In this document: one piece after another, positions 10,981-20,562 of the stretch | How positions within the stretch are numbered: the stretch's first letter is position 1 | Layout of the letters: each line of letters begins with the position of its first letter | Source: Brachycybe producta | Taxonomy: Eukaryota > Arthropoda > Diplopoda > Playtdesmida > Andrognathidae | Length of the DNA stretch: 64,000 nt | Direction of reading: 5' to 3' | Assembly: GCA_036925085.1 (NCBI GenBank) | Contig: JAUPFP010000039.1 | Coordinates: forward strand, 372,001 to 436,000 | Program-made: the position numbers and the translations under genes | Notes under the pieces: generated by a model | Told to the model about the DNA's origin: nothing | What the model saw: the letters and a program-made list of their open reading frames with translations, nothing else | The model's database searches: none

Positions 10981-11218
10981 CTGTGGGCGTCAGTACGTCA
11001 CATGTTTTTGACATAATCAGTGACAAAGACGACCATGCGCCGCAATAGATACATTGTGATATACATAAAATTAGATGTAACCTTCGAATACGGTATATAA
11101 CAGTTCCCAAGAGTTTCTTTAAGTCCAACAGTTCCTTAATGCGATCCGTATAAGACACAACACGAGCTTATCTCTACTAGTATTTTCTTAACCACCTAGT
11201 TATACTATTCAGTTAAAG
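10981..11218 (+). promoter_or_regulatory. Promoter region of paralog 2
   Basis: CTGTGGGCGTCAGTACGTCA is at 10981, TATATAA at 11094 and TATACTATTCAGTTAAAG at 11201. The GTACGTCA core resembles a half cAMP-response (bZIP) site. Distance from the element to the ATG is 291 bp, against 278 and 265 in the sister genes. Confidence 0.6.
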
Positions 11219-11271
11219 CTTAACAAAGGTAACATAAGTACTTTTAACACAGTATTTCCTACTTGAAAACT

Positions 11272-12985
11272 ATGCAGCTTTTCAATACGTTCGCTTTACT
11301 TTTGTCACTGTTTGCAATTGGTAAGTACTCACATGGGCGCCAGGCAGGATGCATGGTGCAAGATGGTGCAAATGCACCAGGGTTGGAACTGGACTTGGTT
11401 ATACTGGTCCTCCTCCAAACCAGGGCCTTTCCTCAATAAAAATTTATCATACAAAATTTATACATTGCTGAATAGGTGGCTGAGTAGATATTTATTTCGT
11501 TTTTGTCCTTCAGGATGGCACCACTACAGTGGCTGTTATGTTCTATAGGAGGTCTCTCTTCCCTTCAACCATGGTTTTGAGAAGATTTATATTTTTCAAG
11601 CAAATGTTTTTCAGGAGGAACATTATGAAAAAGTCCATGACATGCTTTTAAATTTAACTTTGTTTAAGCTTAGCTTTTGCTAACATTTTAGACTATGTGG
11701 GTAAGACTAGAAAACGGCATATGCTCTTAATATTGCACGTGTTCCAAAATTTGGTGAACCAAAAACGTATTCCCACAATGCACCACCACCGCCTTGCAAA
11801 ATATCCTGCCAGCATCCATGAGTTTCCATCTAGTTTTTATTTCACTTTATGATAATCGTATTCACAGAGCAAATTATAAGTGAGTTTAGAAGATACTTCA
11901 GAAAAAAGCTTAGCTTTTAAGCTCGTTTTCGAACTATGATTATTCTGTTTTGTTTTCAGAAAAGCAAAATTAACTAGCAAAATTTCTAACAACTAGAAGG
12001 TAGCTCAATCACTTTTTAGTCTACTATTTTTTTTAGTCGACTACTTTTTTAGTTGACTAAATTTTGACATAATATTAAACTAGTCGACTAAACTAGAAAC
12101 TAACCTTTAAAATTTTTAAGTATGCCTTACATGTTAATATTAAAAGAAATGCTCTATGATTATTGCATTTACTAATTCGACTAATTAATCATTTTAGTTT
12201 ACTAAAAATGTTAGTTACAACGTATTTCTAACTCAGAACATTATTACCTCAGTCATTTATTCTAATTGATAAACTTACTTTAAAACTTGCTTTGATTTAT
12301 AACTATGTATAAATGACTCTCGTTATTCTTGCAAGTAATTTTCAATTTTATTCTAAATCTATTTTTAGTGGAGAGTACAATAAGTGCTGCAGAAAAAGCA
12401 AAAATCAACAAATTAAGGGAACTCACTGTTGAAAACGTAAATGAAGAAAGTAACTTGATTCCCATTGAACCATTTTCTATGGGAATTACTGATGAATTGA
12501 CTGTCAAGGTTAATGGAAATAAAATAAAAGTTAAAACCACAAAACTACACATAGAGCATCTGTCAAAATTCACACTGGAAACCGCGAATGATGGGCAACC
12601 TTATATGGAATTTACACAATTGGATATTAAGGTTGAATGTGAAATTTACGGAAAGTTTGCAAATGTACATGGAATACTTTCTGCTGGTTTAGATGATGCT
12701 GAAATATCTCTTGGTGTAACCCAGTCAAGTACAGTTAACCAGCAAATCACAGTAGAAAATGTGAAGCTATTCCCTGAAAGTCTTCAGTATCTGGAGTTTA
12801 ACCGCGAATGGAAAAACAAAAACCAATCAATTCAAAATTTTTTTAGAAAGTTATTTTCACCTGGAATTTATAAAAATGGAGATTTTCTGAACGCGTTTTT
12901 TGCAAAACTGGTACCGGTACTAGAAAAACACATTAAAGAAGTATTTACCCAAAACCTGCAAAACCCCAGGTTAAGGTCATTATAA
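11272..12985 (+). CDS. Secreted TULIP/JHBP-like protein, paralog 2 (two exons)
   Basis: Exons are 11272..11320 and 12369..12985, giving 221 aa. The signal peptide is MQLFNTFALLLSLFAI. The donor G|GTAAGT and acceptor TTTTTAG|TG are at the same codon position and phase as in the sister genes. The intron is 1048 bp. By eye the mature protein is about 70% identical to paralogs 1 and 3. The core SMGITDELTV, LDIKVECEIYG and WKNKNQS segments are retained, with the single Cys and the sequon. The C-terminus ends earlier (NPRLRSL), because a TAA occurs just before the stretch that gives paralog 1 its TDAD tail. AATAAA at 13071 could serve for polyadenylation. Function is inferred as in paralog 1. The frame is intact, so it is probably functional. 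Confidence 0.85.
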
Positions 12986-13070
12986 AGGCGTATTGAAAGA
13001 AGAAAAAACGTCCCGGGGACGGGGGGGGGGAGAAAGTATTTACCTGGATCTATTTACATTTTTTCTCAGC

Positions 13071-13076
13071 AATAAA
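13071..13076 (+). terminator. Possible poly(A) signal of paralog 2
   Basis: AATAAA lies 86 bp after the stop codon, within the shared downstream block (AGCAATAAATG). The same motif occurs near 7778 and 18355 in the sister units. Confidence 0.45.
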
Positions 13077-14054
13077 TGTGTCATTTTTTTGTTGCTATTT
13101 TGCATTAGCGAGAGTAGCGAGTAATTTTGTATTTTAAAAAAGTAGGCTACTCAATTTACTGTTTCAAATATTCTCCTTTCTTTTGTATATTTTCTTTAAC
13201 AAAAATGTCTCAATTTACTGTTTTGCTACTGCTAAAAACATTAGGCCTAAGTTTTTTATTCATTTTTTTGTGAAATTTTTAAATTTTCATTGCGTTTCAT
13301 TCTGAAAACAACCCTCAAAACTCAAACTGTGCGGCCCATAGGAAAAATGCATGCCCGATAGGCCAATCCCGTTTCTAAATTTCCATGTTGACATCTTTCA
13401 AAATAAACTTTTGTTATTGAGAAAAATTAAAAAAAAAACATTTGCCAGGTTAAGGTGGCTTTTAGATATTCAATTTGCTATTGTACCACTGGACGGCGCC
13501 ACTGCAGTGTCTCCATACACGTTTTTTTGTAAAATGTGAAAGCAAAAACGTTAAGAAAACGTTTTTTTTAGAAACAACATTATGAAAAAATTCAAATTAA
13601 GACAAAAGTTACAAATCTTTATACAAATATGTGCTAAAATAGATGCACTATTTTTAATTGAGTAGGTTTTTCATGAAATATTGACATAAACTTAAAAAAA
13701 TGACCCATAATTAACATACACAAAAGTTTCGATTTGCAATTTGCTATTTACACTATACAGATATTGTATGCATTTTTCTGTCTGTGATATGTCTGGGTGG
13801 TGGTCAGCTTTTATTTTTTATTTACATTATTATTAAAAAAAAAAGAATAAATTTCTCAAAACTTGTTTTGTTTTACAAGAAAAACCAACAATTATATAAC
13901 AATAGAAAATATAACAAAATATCAGAAAATAAATTTGTTTACTCATTTTGTATTTCCAAACAGTTTAAACTTTGAAGAGACACAAACACAATAAACGGAT
14001 TTAAATAAGTTTAATGATGACATGTGTAATTATTATTCATTTAAGTATTATTAG

Positions 14055-14362
14055 GGCTCACGATTTTTATGCAATATCAAATCAAGTAAATGTTTCTCAA
14101 TCTGTCACTAAAATGCCAAATGTTGAAGTAAAATCCCATTTAGATCAACCAACAATTATGTTTTTTTTTTCAATCAAAAACATTGGTTAGAGGCTAGAAT
14201 TCTAGTTGACTAGTAGTAACCAGGTATCTAGCCTCTACCCAGCCTTTTTGATTAGAATTAGCTTAATTGCAGTTGTTCTTATAATAATTAATGATCACTT
14301 AACAATTGGTACCTGGACTACAAATTGTGAAACATTTGTTTGATTTTGCATGAAAATCCGAG
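14055..14362. mobile_element. CTCGGATTTTTATGCA-family MITE, copy in unit 3
   Basis: Left end CGATTTTTATGCAATATC, right end GCATGAAAATCCGAG, inner inverted GTTTCTCAATCTGT and CAAATTGTGAAACA. It is the intact counterpart of the partial copy at 1353. Confidence 0.7.
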
Positions 14363-15805
14363 TTATAAATATTAAAAATAAATTACATGTAAAACGATGA
14401 AATTAGTCATAGGTTAAGAAATAAAAAAGGAATTTCTTAGTAGTTAGATAAAAAAATCTAAAATCTGTGTCCTGTTTTTTTAAAAATTGTGATGAGAGAA
14501 CAACTTTCTTCAAAATAACTAATGAAACAATGATGTAAAAATTACATGTGACGTGCCTGCTGTGGCCAACTTGGCCTACAGGCACGCTTTTACTGTTTTA
14601 CTTAATTTTGGAACCTTCGTGACTATGAGTAATCTCATCCGACTCCCGAGTATCCTCATAACATGCGAACATGCTCACCCATTTTATGCATATCAAGTGG
14701 AGCACTTTCTCCAAAACCTTGAATAACTAGTGGTGCAATCAGACAGGGCAAGTCTAAAGAGGTTTGAAGCCCATAGGCCAACAGAAATAGAGGGTATTTA
14801 CCCCCCCCCCCAGATATCAAATACTTATTTAATAAATTAATTAGCCGCTCAGACCAGAATTCTGGTTGTGCCACTGCCACCCAGAAATGAATGCCCGATA
14901 GGCCAGTTCAACCCTGTCTTTGACAACAATTTTCCTGCATCTCCTTCCCCCAATTTTTTTAATTGTAAACTTCTTTTACGTCAAACTTTTGTACTTTCTA
15001 TGATATTTTTAAGCCAGTATTGTTAAACTAAAAAGTGTCCATTTAACCAAATGTTCCGACCACAAGTGCAAAAAAAAAAAAAAAAAAAAAGCCGCCTCTA
15101 ATATCAATTTTCATTTTCGGTGAGACTTCTAGGGTAATTTCATATATTTTTTCAAGTGTACACTGACATTTAGAAATTGTTGCTATATTCAACTACTTAA
15201 GTTGAATATGCCTTCGAAAAGTCCTTGTGTATCCGCCTAGCAACACATACTGTACATGCTTCGTTCACTACTTGAAAATTACAAAGTCTTTACAGCTGTT
15301 AAATGGTGACGTACTCTGAATACGAACAATTGGCAATATTTGACAATTTGGCAGAAATATAGGACAATCTACAACCATTTAGCATAATTTGCATTTCTAA
15401 AACCTTTGAATAAAAGTTTCAAGAATTTCTTAAGTCGAACAGGAACTTAATGCAACATTTCTGTATTAATTCAAATATGAGCAATGCTGGGGTTAGAGAT
15501 ACTTTTCATGTCTAGGCGAGATGTAATGTTGTTTTCCCCCCAACAGAAAAACAAAATTAATATATATTTTATTGTAATTTAAAATTCACGATTTCCTCCT
15601 ATCAGCCGAAAAGCCTCAACATACTGGAAACAATTTTAGCTGCCACGAAAAGTTATTATCAAAGATCAGCATGAAAATCTAACATGACTAAGTTAATAGT
15701 CGTTCTAGTTTCCAAAACCCCTTCAATTTTCATCAACATCTTCTAGGCGTCCATGCGCCAAACATTCCCTTTTATACACTGTCGAGTTAATAGTTATGCA
15801 TTCGA

Positions 15806-16013
15806 CTGTGGGCGTCAGTACGTCACAGTCTTAACAGCTGTAAAGATGTCGGCAATGACAATTCATTATAACATCTGGATATATTGGTGGAAAAGACGAC
15901 CAAGCGCCGCAATCTATCCAGAATCATATACATTAAATTAGATGTAACTTTCGAGTACAGTATATAAACACGTACTTTTAAGAGCTCTTTTTAGTTATAC
16001 TATTTAGTTAAAG
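15806..16013 (+). promoter_or_regulatory. Promoter region of paralog 3
   Basis: CTGTGGGCGTCAGTACGTCA is at 15806, TATATAAA at 15961 and TATACTATTTAGTTAAAG at 15996. This copy has the tightest TATA-to-initiator spacing, close to a classical core promoter. Confidence 0.6.
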
Positions 16014-16070
16014 CTTAACAAAGCTAACTTTTAACACAGTATTTCTGGTTGCTTCTCTTAACTTGAAACT

Positions 16071-17098
16071 ATGTCGCTTTTTCCTATGTTTGCTTTACTT
16101 TTGTCACTGTTTGCAGTTGGTAAGTTTGACATGGGCGCCTGGAAGCATGCGCGGTGCAAGGTGGTGCAAGTGTATCCGGGTTGTAAGTGGAGTGAGTTTT
16201 ACTGGTCCTCCTCCGAACCAGTGCCTTTCCTCAAGGGGGTCCAATAAAAGTTTATACATTGATAAAATAGTGACTGAATATATATTTATTTTGTTTTTGT
16301 CCTTCTGGATGACGCAACTACAGTGGCTATGATGTTCTATAGGAGGTTCTAAGCCCTTCGTATGATAAACTTACTTTAAAACTCGCTTCGATTTACACTT
16401 GTGAATAAACGACCCTCGTTATTCTTGCAAGTAATTTTCAATTTTTTAAAAACTTTTTAGTGGAAAGTTTAAGCGTTATACCTGAAGAAGACCTCCAAAA
16501 ATTAAAACAACTCACCGTTGAAAAAGTAAAAGGTAAAAACTTCATTGCCATTGAACCACTTTCTATGGAAATTACTGATGAATTGACTGTCGAGCACAGC
16601 GGGAAGCAAACAAAAGTTAAAACCACAAAACTATACATAGAACATCTGTCCGAATTCACACTGGAAACCAAGAATGATGGGCAACTTTATATGAAATTTC
16701 GACAGTTGGATATTAAGGTTGAATGTGAAATTTACGGAAAGTTAGCAAATGGATATGGAACACTTTCTGCTGGTTTAGATAATGCTGAAATATCTTTCGG
16801 TGTAACCGAGTCAAGTGCAGTTAACCACCAAATCACACTAGACAATCTGGAGCTAAAGGATGCATATCGTCTTCAGTATCTGAAGTTCAACCACGCATGG
16901 AAAAACAAAAGCCAATCAATTCGAAATTTTTTTAGAAGGATATTTGGACCCAAATTTCTTAATTATGGAAATTTTCTGAGCGCGTTTTACAACAAACTCG
17001 AACCTGTATTAGACCACCACATTTCAACAGTTTTTATTCAAAACCTGAAAAACCCTGAATTAACCACGTTGTTTAAGACACTAAATATAGTAACATAG
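16071..17098 (+). CDS. Secreted TULIP/JHBP-like protein, paralog 3 (two exons)
   Basis: Exons are 16071..16119 and 16461..17098, giving 228 aa. The signal peptide is MSLFPMFALLLSLFAV. The intron is phase 1, as in the paralogs, but only 341 bp long. The mature protein is the most diverged at the N-terminus (VVESLSVIPEEDLQKLK) and keeps the core ITDELTVEH and LDIKVECEIYG segments. The sequon has shifted to NKS in WKNKSQS. The last codons (GTA ACA TAG) run into the terminal inverted repeat of a 931-bp transposon at 17092, so the stop codon comes from the insertion. I see no AATAAA for over 1 kb downstream; the next is near 18355, beyond the inserted element. The 3' end of this transcript may therefore differ from its sisters. 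Function is inferred as in paralog 1. Confidence 0.83.
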
Positions 17099-18022
17099 TG
17101 GAAAGGCGAGTCATGAGGCGAGTCCAGAGTCAAGCTGTGATGTAAGCTGTGAGTTTCAGAATGCTACATGCTAGCAGCACTGCAGATATAGTGGGGTGGC
17201 GAGTCAAGGGTCAAAAAGGATGCAAGTACGAATGTACAAATACAAATTTACACATCCATTTTTTGAGATTATTAATTAAGTTTCATACAGTGTTTACTAC
17301 TCTGTAAGGGTTGGTTTATACTCCCTTGCTAAGCGGCAAAGCAGCCTGCAAAGTTTGGAGTATAAACCTACCCTAAGGGTAGGTTTATACTCCAAACTAG
17401 CTGCTTTGCCGCTTAGCAAGGGAGTATAAACCAACCCTAAGGATTGGTTTCTACTCCCTTGCTAAGCGGCAAAGCAGCCTGCGAAGCTTCAAGAATGACG
17501 TCAGAGCTTCAGGTTTTTGCCTTTGCCAGAGCATAAAGCTAGCATTGAAATTGTTCAACTTTTCAAAGCTTTAGCAACTCAAAGCATCAATCATGAAATG
17601 GATACACAAATGGGGTGAACAAGTCACCTTTTTTTTCTTCCAGAAAGGGAAAGGGTTTTATTATTTCGTAAACCTGTTTTATAGGGTATAAAGGTTAGAA
17701 AATGCAGTGAAGCGTGCAAGACCATGTGTTTGTATCAATTGTATGAACAAGCTAAGCTTTGGGGAACTAATTTTTACAAGCTTCAAAGCTTTGCAAATCT
17801 TAGCAAAGTTTGGAGTATAAACCTACCCTAACAGAGAGTGTCAACTGCTGCTTGCTCTGCTTGAAAAGATTGTTAATTCTTCAAGATTCAATGGGATTTA
17901 TGACGTTGCATAAAGCACTGCATGAAGCATTACTATGTGCTGATCAATTGAAATATATATCTCATATTTTAGTTCTCAGCTTGCATCACAGCTTCTCTCT
18001 TGACTCGCCTCTCCACTATGTT
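17092..18022. mobile_element. Inverted-repeat element inserted at the end of paralog 3
   Basis: Left terminus AACATAGTGGAAAGGCGAGT, right terminus GACTCGCCTCTCCACTATGTT (shown in part). It separates the coding end of gene 3 from an orphan C-terminal block (TCAGTCTAACAGAGGCGGAC, 18023 on) and supplies the TAG stop. It encloses the MITE cluster at 17305..17831. Confidence 0.75.
17305..17831. mobile_element. Cluster of three MITEs with TTTATACTCC termini
   Basis: Two short copies (17305-17375 and 17375-17440) are head to head and form a near-perfect hairpin. Both contain GCGGCAAAGCAG or its complement. A third, longer copy (17440-17831) ends with GGAGTATAAACCTACCCTAA. Confidence 0.75.
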
Positions 18023-18080
18023 TTCAGTCTAACAGAGGCGGACTGAGAGCTGAGAGAAGAAAAAACAGCCATCGCGGAGA

Positions 18081-18286
18081 ACAGGCAATTAGAAATCGGG
18101 ACAAACAGAAGTTGGCTCCGCCCTTTTTATGACGAATGGCAACTTCTAATTGGTTGGATATGTAGTCTGACGTCACATCCTCCGCCCTTTCCAACGTCGA
18201 ACCAGACAACAAACCAATTAGAAGTTGCCGTTTGTCATAAAAAGGGCATAGCCAACTTCTGTTCGTCCCGATTTCTAATTGCCTGT
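18081..18286. mobile_element. MULE-like MITE (CAGGCAATTAG family), copy B
   Basis: About 75-bp near-perfect inverted ends starting ACAGGCAATTAGAAATCGGG. Flanks are TCGCGGAGA (18072) and TCGCGGGGA (18287), a 9-bp target duplication with one mismatch. Confidence 0.85.
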
Positions 18287-18660
18287 TCGCGGGGAATATT
18301 TACCTGGATCTAAAAACTCCCTTCAACATAATTTCTACTTTCATTTTTGCTTGCAATAAATATCATTTTTTTTTTTGGCTATTTTGCACTAACGAGAGTA
18401 GCGAGTAAAAAAGTACACTAATCAGCAAAATTATTTTTCTGTTTCAAATATTTTCTTTCTTTCGTATCTTTTTTCTTTAACAAAAAAATGTCTCAATTTA
18501 CTTTTTTTGATAATTTTTCTACTGCTAAAAACATTAGGCCTAAGTTTTTCATTCATTTTTTTGTGCGATTTTTAAATTTTCATTGCGTTTTATTCTGAAA
18601 ACGGCCCTCAAAACTCAATCTGTGCGGCCCATCGAAAAATGCATACCAAATAGGCCAATA

Positions 18661-18828
18661 TGTAAATTACGTGTAAAACGATGAAATGAGTCATAAGGTT
18701 AAGAAATAAAAAAGGGATTTCTTGGTAGTGAGATAAAAAAAATCTAAAATCCGTGTCCTGTTTTTAATCGTGATGAGAGAACAACTTTCTTCAAATAACT
18801 AATGAAACAATGATGTAAAAATTACATC
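18661..18828 (+). repeat. Truncated fourth unit of the tandem array
   Basis: The stretch with AAACGATGAAAT, AGTCATA, GTCCTGTTTTT, GATGAGAGAACAAC and AATGATGTAAAAATTACAT matches 1510-1680 (unit 1) and 14385-14550 (unit 3). It follows directly on the end of unit 3, with no gene after it. Confidence 0.65.
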
Positions 18829-19346
18829 AATATAAAATATAAAAGATTAATTAAAGGGCTGCGCACAATGTAAAAGAAAACGCATGTAACCACTAATAAA
18901 TAATTTCATAAGAAATCAGGACAAGGTGGGCCAAATGTTACTTTTATTTGGTTCTACACAAACGCATTCACAGGTCTAGGAGGTGTTGCTAATATAATTA
19001 ATTAATAATCGATAATCATAAAAAACCGCCAAAATAATGATGTTGCAATATATTTTTCTTTATATGACGCACTGTCAAGTCAAGTGAGTGTTTTTTTTTT
19101 TTGCAAAACTAAGCAAAATTCGTTTTTTTTTTTCTTCTTCTCTTGTTAAAACTAATTATAATTACTAGTGCAACATGGTTTGCATAAAACTTTGGGCTTC
19201 CTGGGTGCATTCGGAATCTCACTCATGCTTACTATATAATTGCATTTCTAGATTGTGGTCAGTGTATTTGCAACACTGAACTGAAGTACTCCAAAATAAA
19301 AAGCAAAATCTTTTGAGGGTTCTTATATTCTTCAATATATCATTTG
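18829..19346. other. No gene seen
   Basis: Poly-T tracts and a solitary TGGGTGCATTCGGAAT terminus at 19203. No coding signal. Confidence 0.5.
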
Positions 19347-20144
19347 GGTGCATTTGGAAGCAAAAACATACGGACTGAGCCTGGCCTTACCCTCCTTAAG
19401 AAAGCAAGCAAGCAAGCATCTAAGCTCCCATAGATCTACTTGCTTTCTTAAAGAAATTAAATTGAATATGGCGACTTACCGTGTCATAAATGTGAAGACC
19501 ATGTATATGTAATACTTTTTGTGGGCATAGCTCGTGCACTTGCACTATGCTGCCGGTGCTCATGAGGACCATGACCATAGCCTCCTCTCATGTGAGGCTT
19601 TCCATGGCCTCATAATATGAGAATGAAAATGGCAGAATGAAGCGCACTCGAAAATTCTCTGTTAAAGGAGGAACTTGTACAAGCTGGGCGACAATTGTCA
19701 GACACATGTATTCAACACCGACTGGACTGGACTAGATAGGCCTACATGTAGCCAGTGATGTTGCTTGTTCAAACCGAATTCAGTGTCTGTTGTTCAGTTC
19801 TGCCATAGATTTGTTGACCACCTGGGGTGTTAGTCCTACATTTGTATTCACTTCTAGGTACCAGACTTGAGCAATGTTTTCCATTCGAATTGGGGAAACA
19901 GATAAACGATCAACACTCTTTGATTGTCAAGCCACTGGATACTCTGGTGACGTTGAGTTTGTATCTGCAAAGACGTCTCCAGTAGGCAAGAAACATCGCT
20001 GGCAACAATGTTTTTGGCGGTTTTCGCTCGGTCTGTACAAGACAACCAGAAAATTGCATTTTTCTGGTAACCATCCTTAGTAATCACCTACCTAGATTTC
20101 TTACAGCACAAAGAAATAGTCATTAAGTTTCAGAATGCGCCCAC
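19347..20144. mobile_element. Element with TGGGTGCATT termini
   Basis: Left TGGGTGCATTTGGAAGC, right TTCAGAATGCGCCCA. A related terminus (TGGGTGCATTCGGAAT) lies at 19203 in the same orientation, perhaps a truncated copy. The open frames at 19854-20087 lie inside it; I do not recognise a transposase in them. The same terminus bounds 31556..31924. Confidence 0.55.
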
Positions 20145-20562
20145 TACTGTAAACATTTCTCAACTTTTTTTTTCTTCCTTAAAAACGATTATTTCTGGAA
20201 GAAAATTTCAAAAAATACCATTTTGAAGCGAAACATTTGGAAGAGGCTACTGCACTATACTTGTCGAACTATCGAAAAACCAAAATATAAGTCAGATAAC
20301 TCTGGTTTTAGATTTTTTTGGTAAGAAAAGGAACCACATCAGTGTAAAATTTTTATTCGTTCAAAATGATACAACAAGAAAAAAAATATTTTTTTGTACA
20401 GCATACAAAAATAAATTCGATGCGCATAGGAACAATGAAAACTCCGTTTTCAATTTCATAAACAAAAAAATCGACAAGAAACCCTTTGACAAAATTTATG
20501 ATACAATATTTTTTTCTACAATAAACTTAAGTTTTTTTTGTTCAAATCATATAATTCTATTT

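Larger units (their letters stand above)
9046..13745 (+). repeat. Tandem segmental duplication, unit 2
   Basis: Same block order as unit 1 around gene 2: upstream ACACTGTACAG block, TTTAGAAATTGTTG block, conserved promoter, gene, then GTATTTACCTGGATCTA and TGCGGCCCAT blocks. It lacks most of the MITEs found in unit 1 and so serves as the empty-site reference. Boundaries approximate. Confidence 0.8.
13746..18660 (+). repeat. Tandem segmental duplication, unit 3
   Basis: Same block order around gene 3. A hAT-type MITE occupies the distal upstream region (14055..14362). A 931-bp element is inserted at the end of the gene, and a further MITE lies at 18081..18286. Boundaries approximate. Confidence 0.78.

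Noticed and set aside
12280..12573. 97-codon minus frame over paralog 2, and 16438-16671 over paralog 3
   Set aside because: Antisense shadows of the conserved plus-strand exons.
19854..20087. Overlapping frames considered as a DDE transposase fragment
   Set aside because: They lie inside an inverted-repeat element, but no catalytic or family motif could be recognised.
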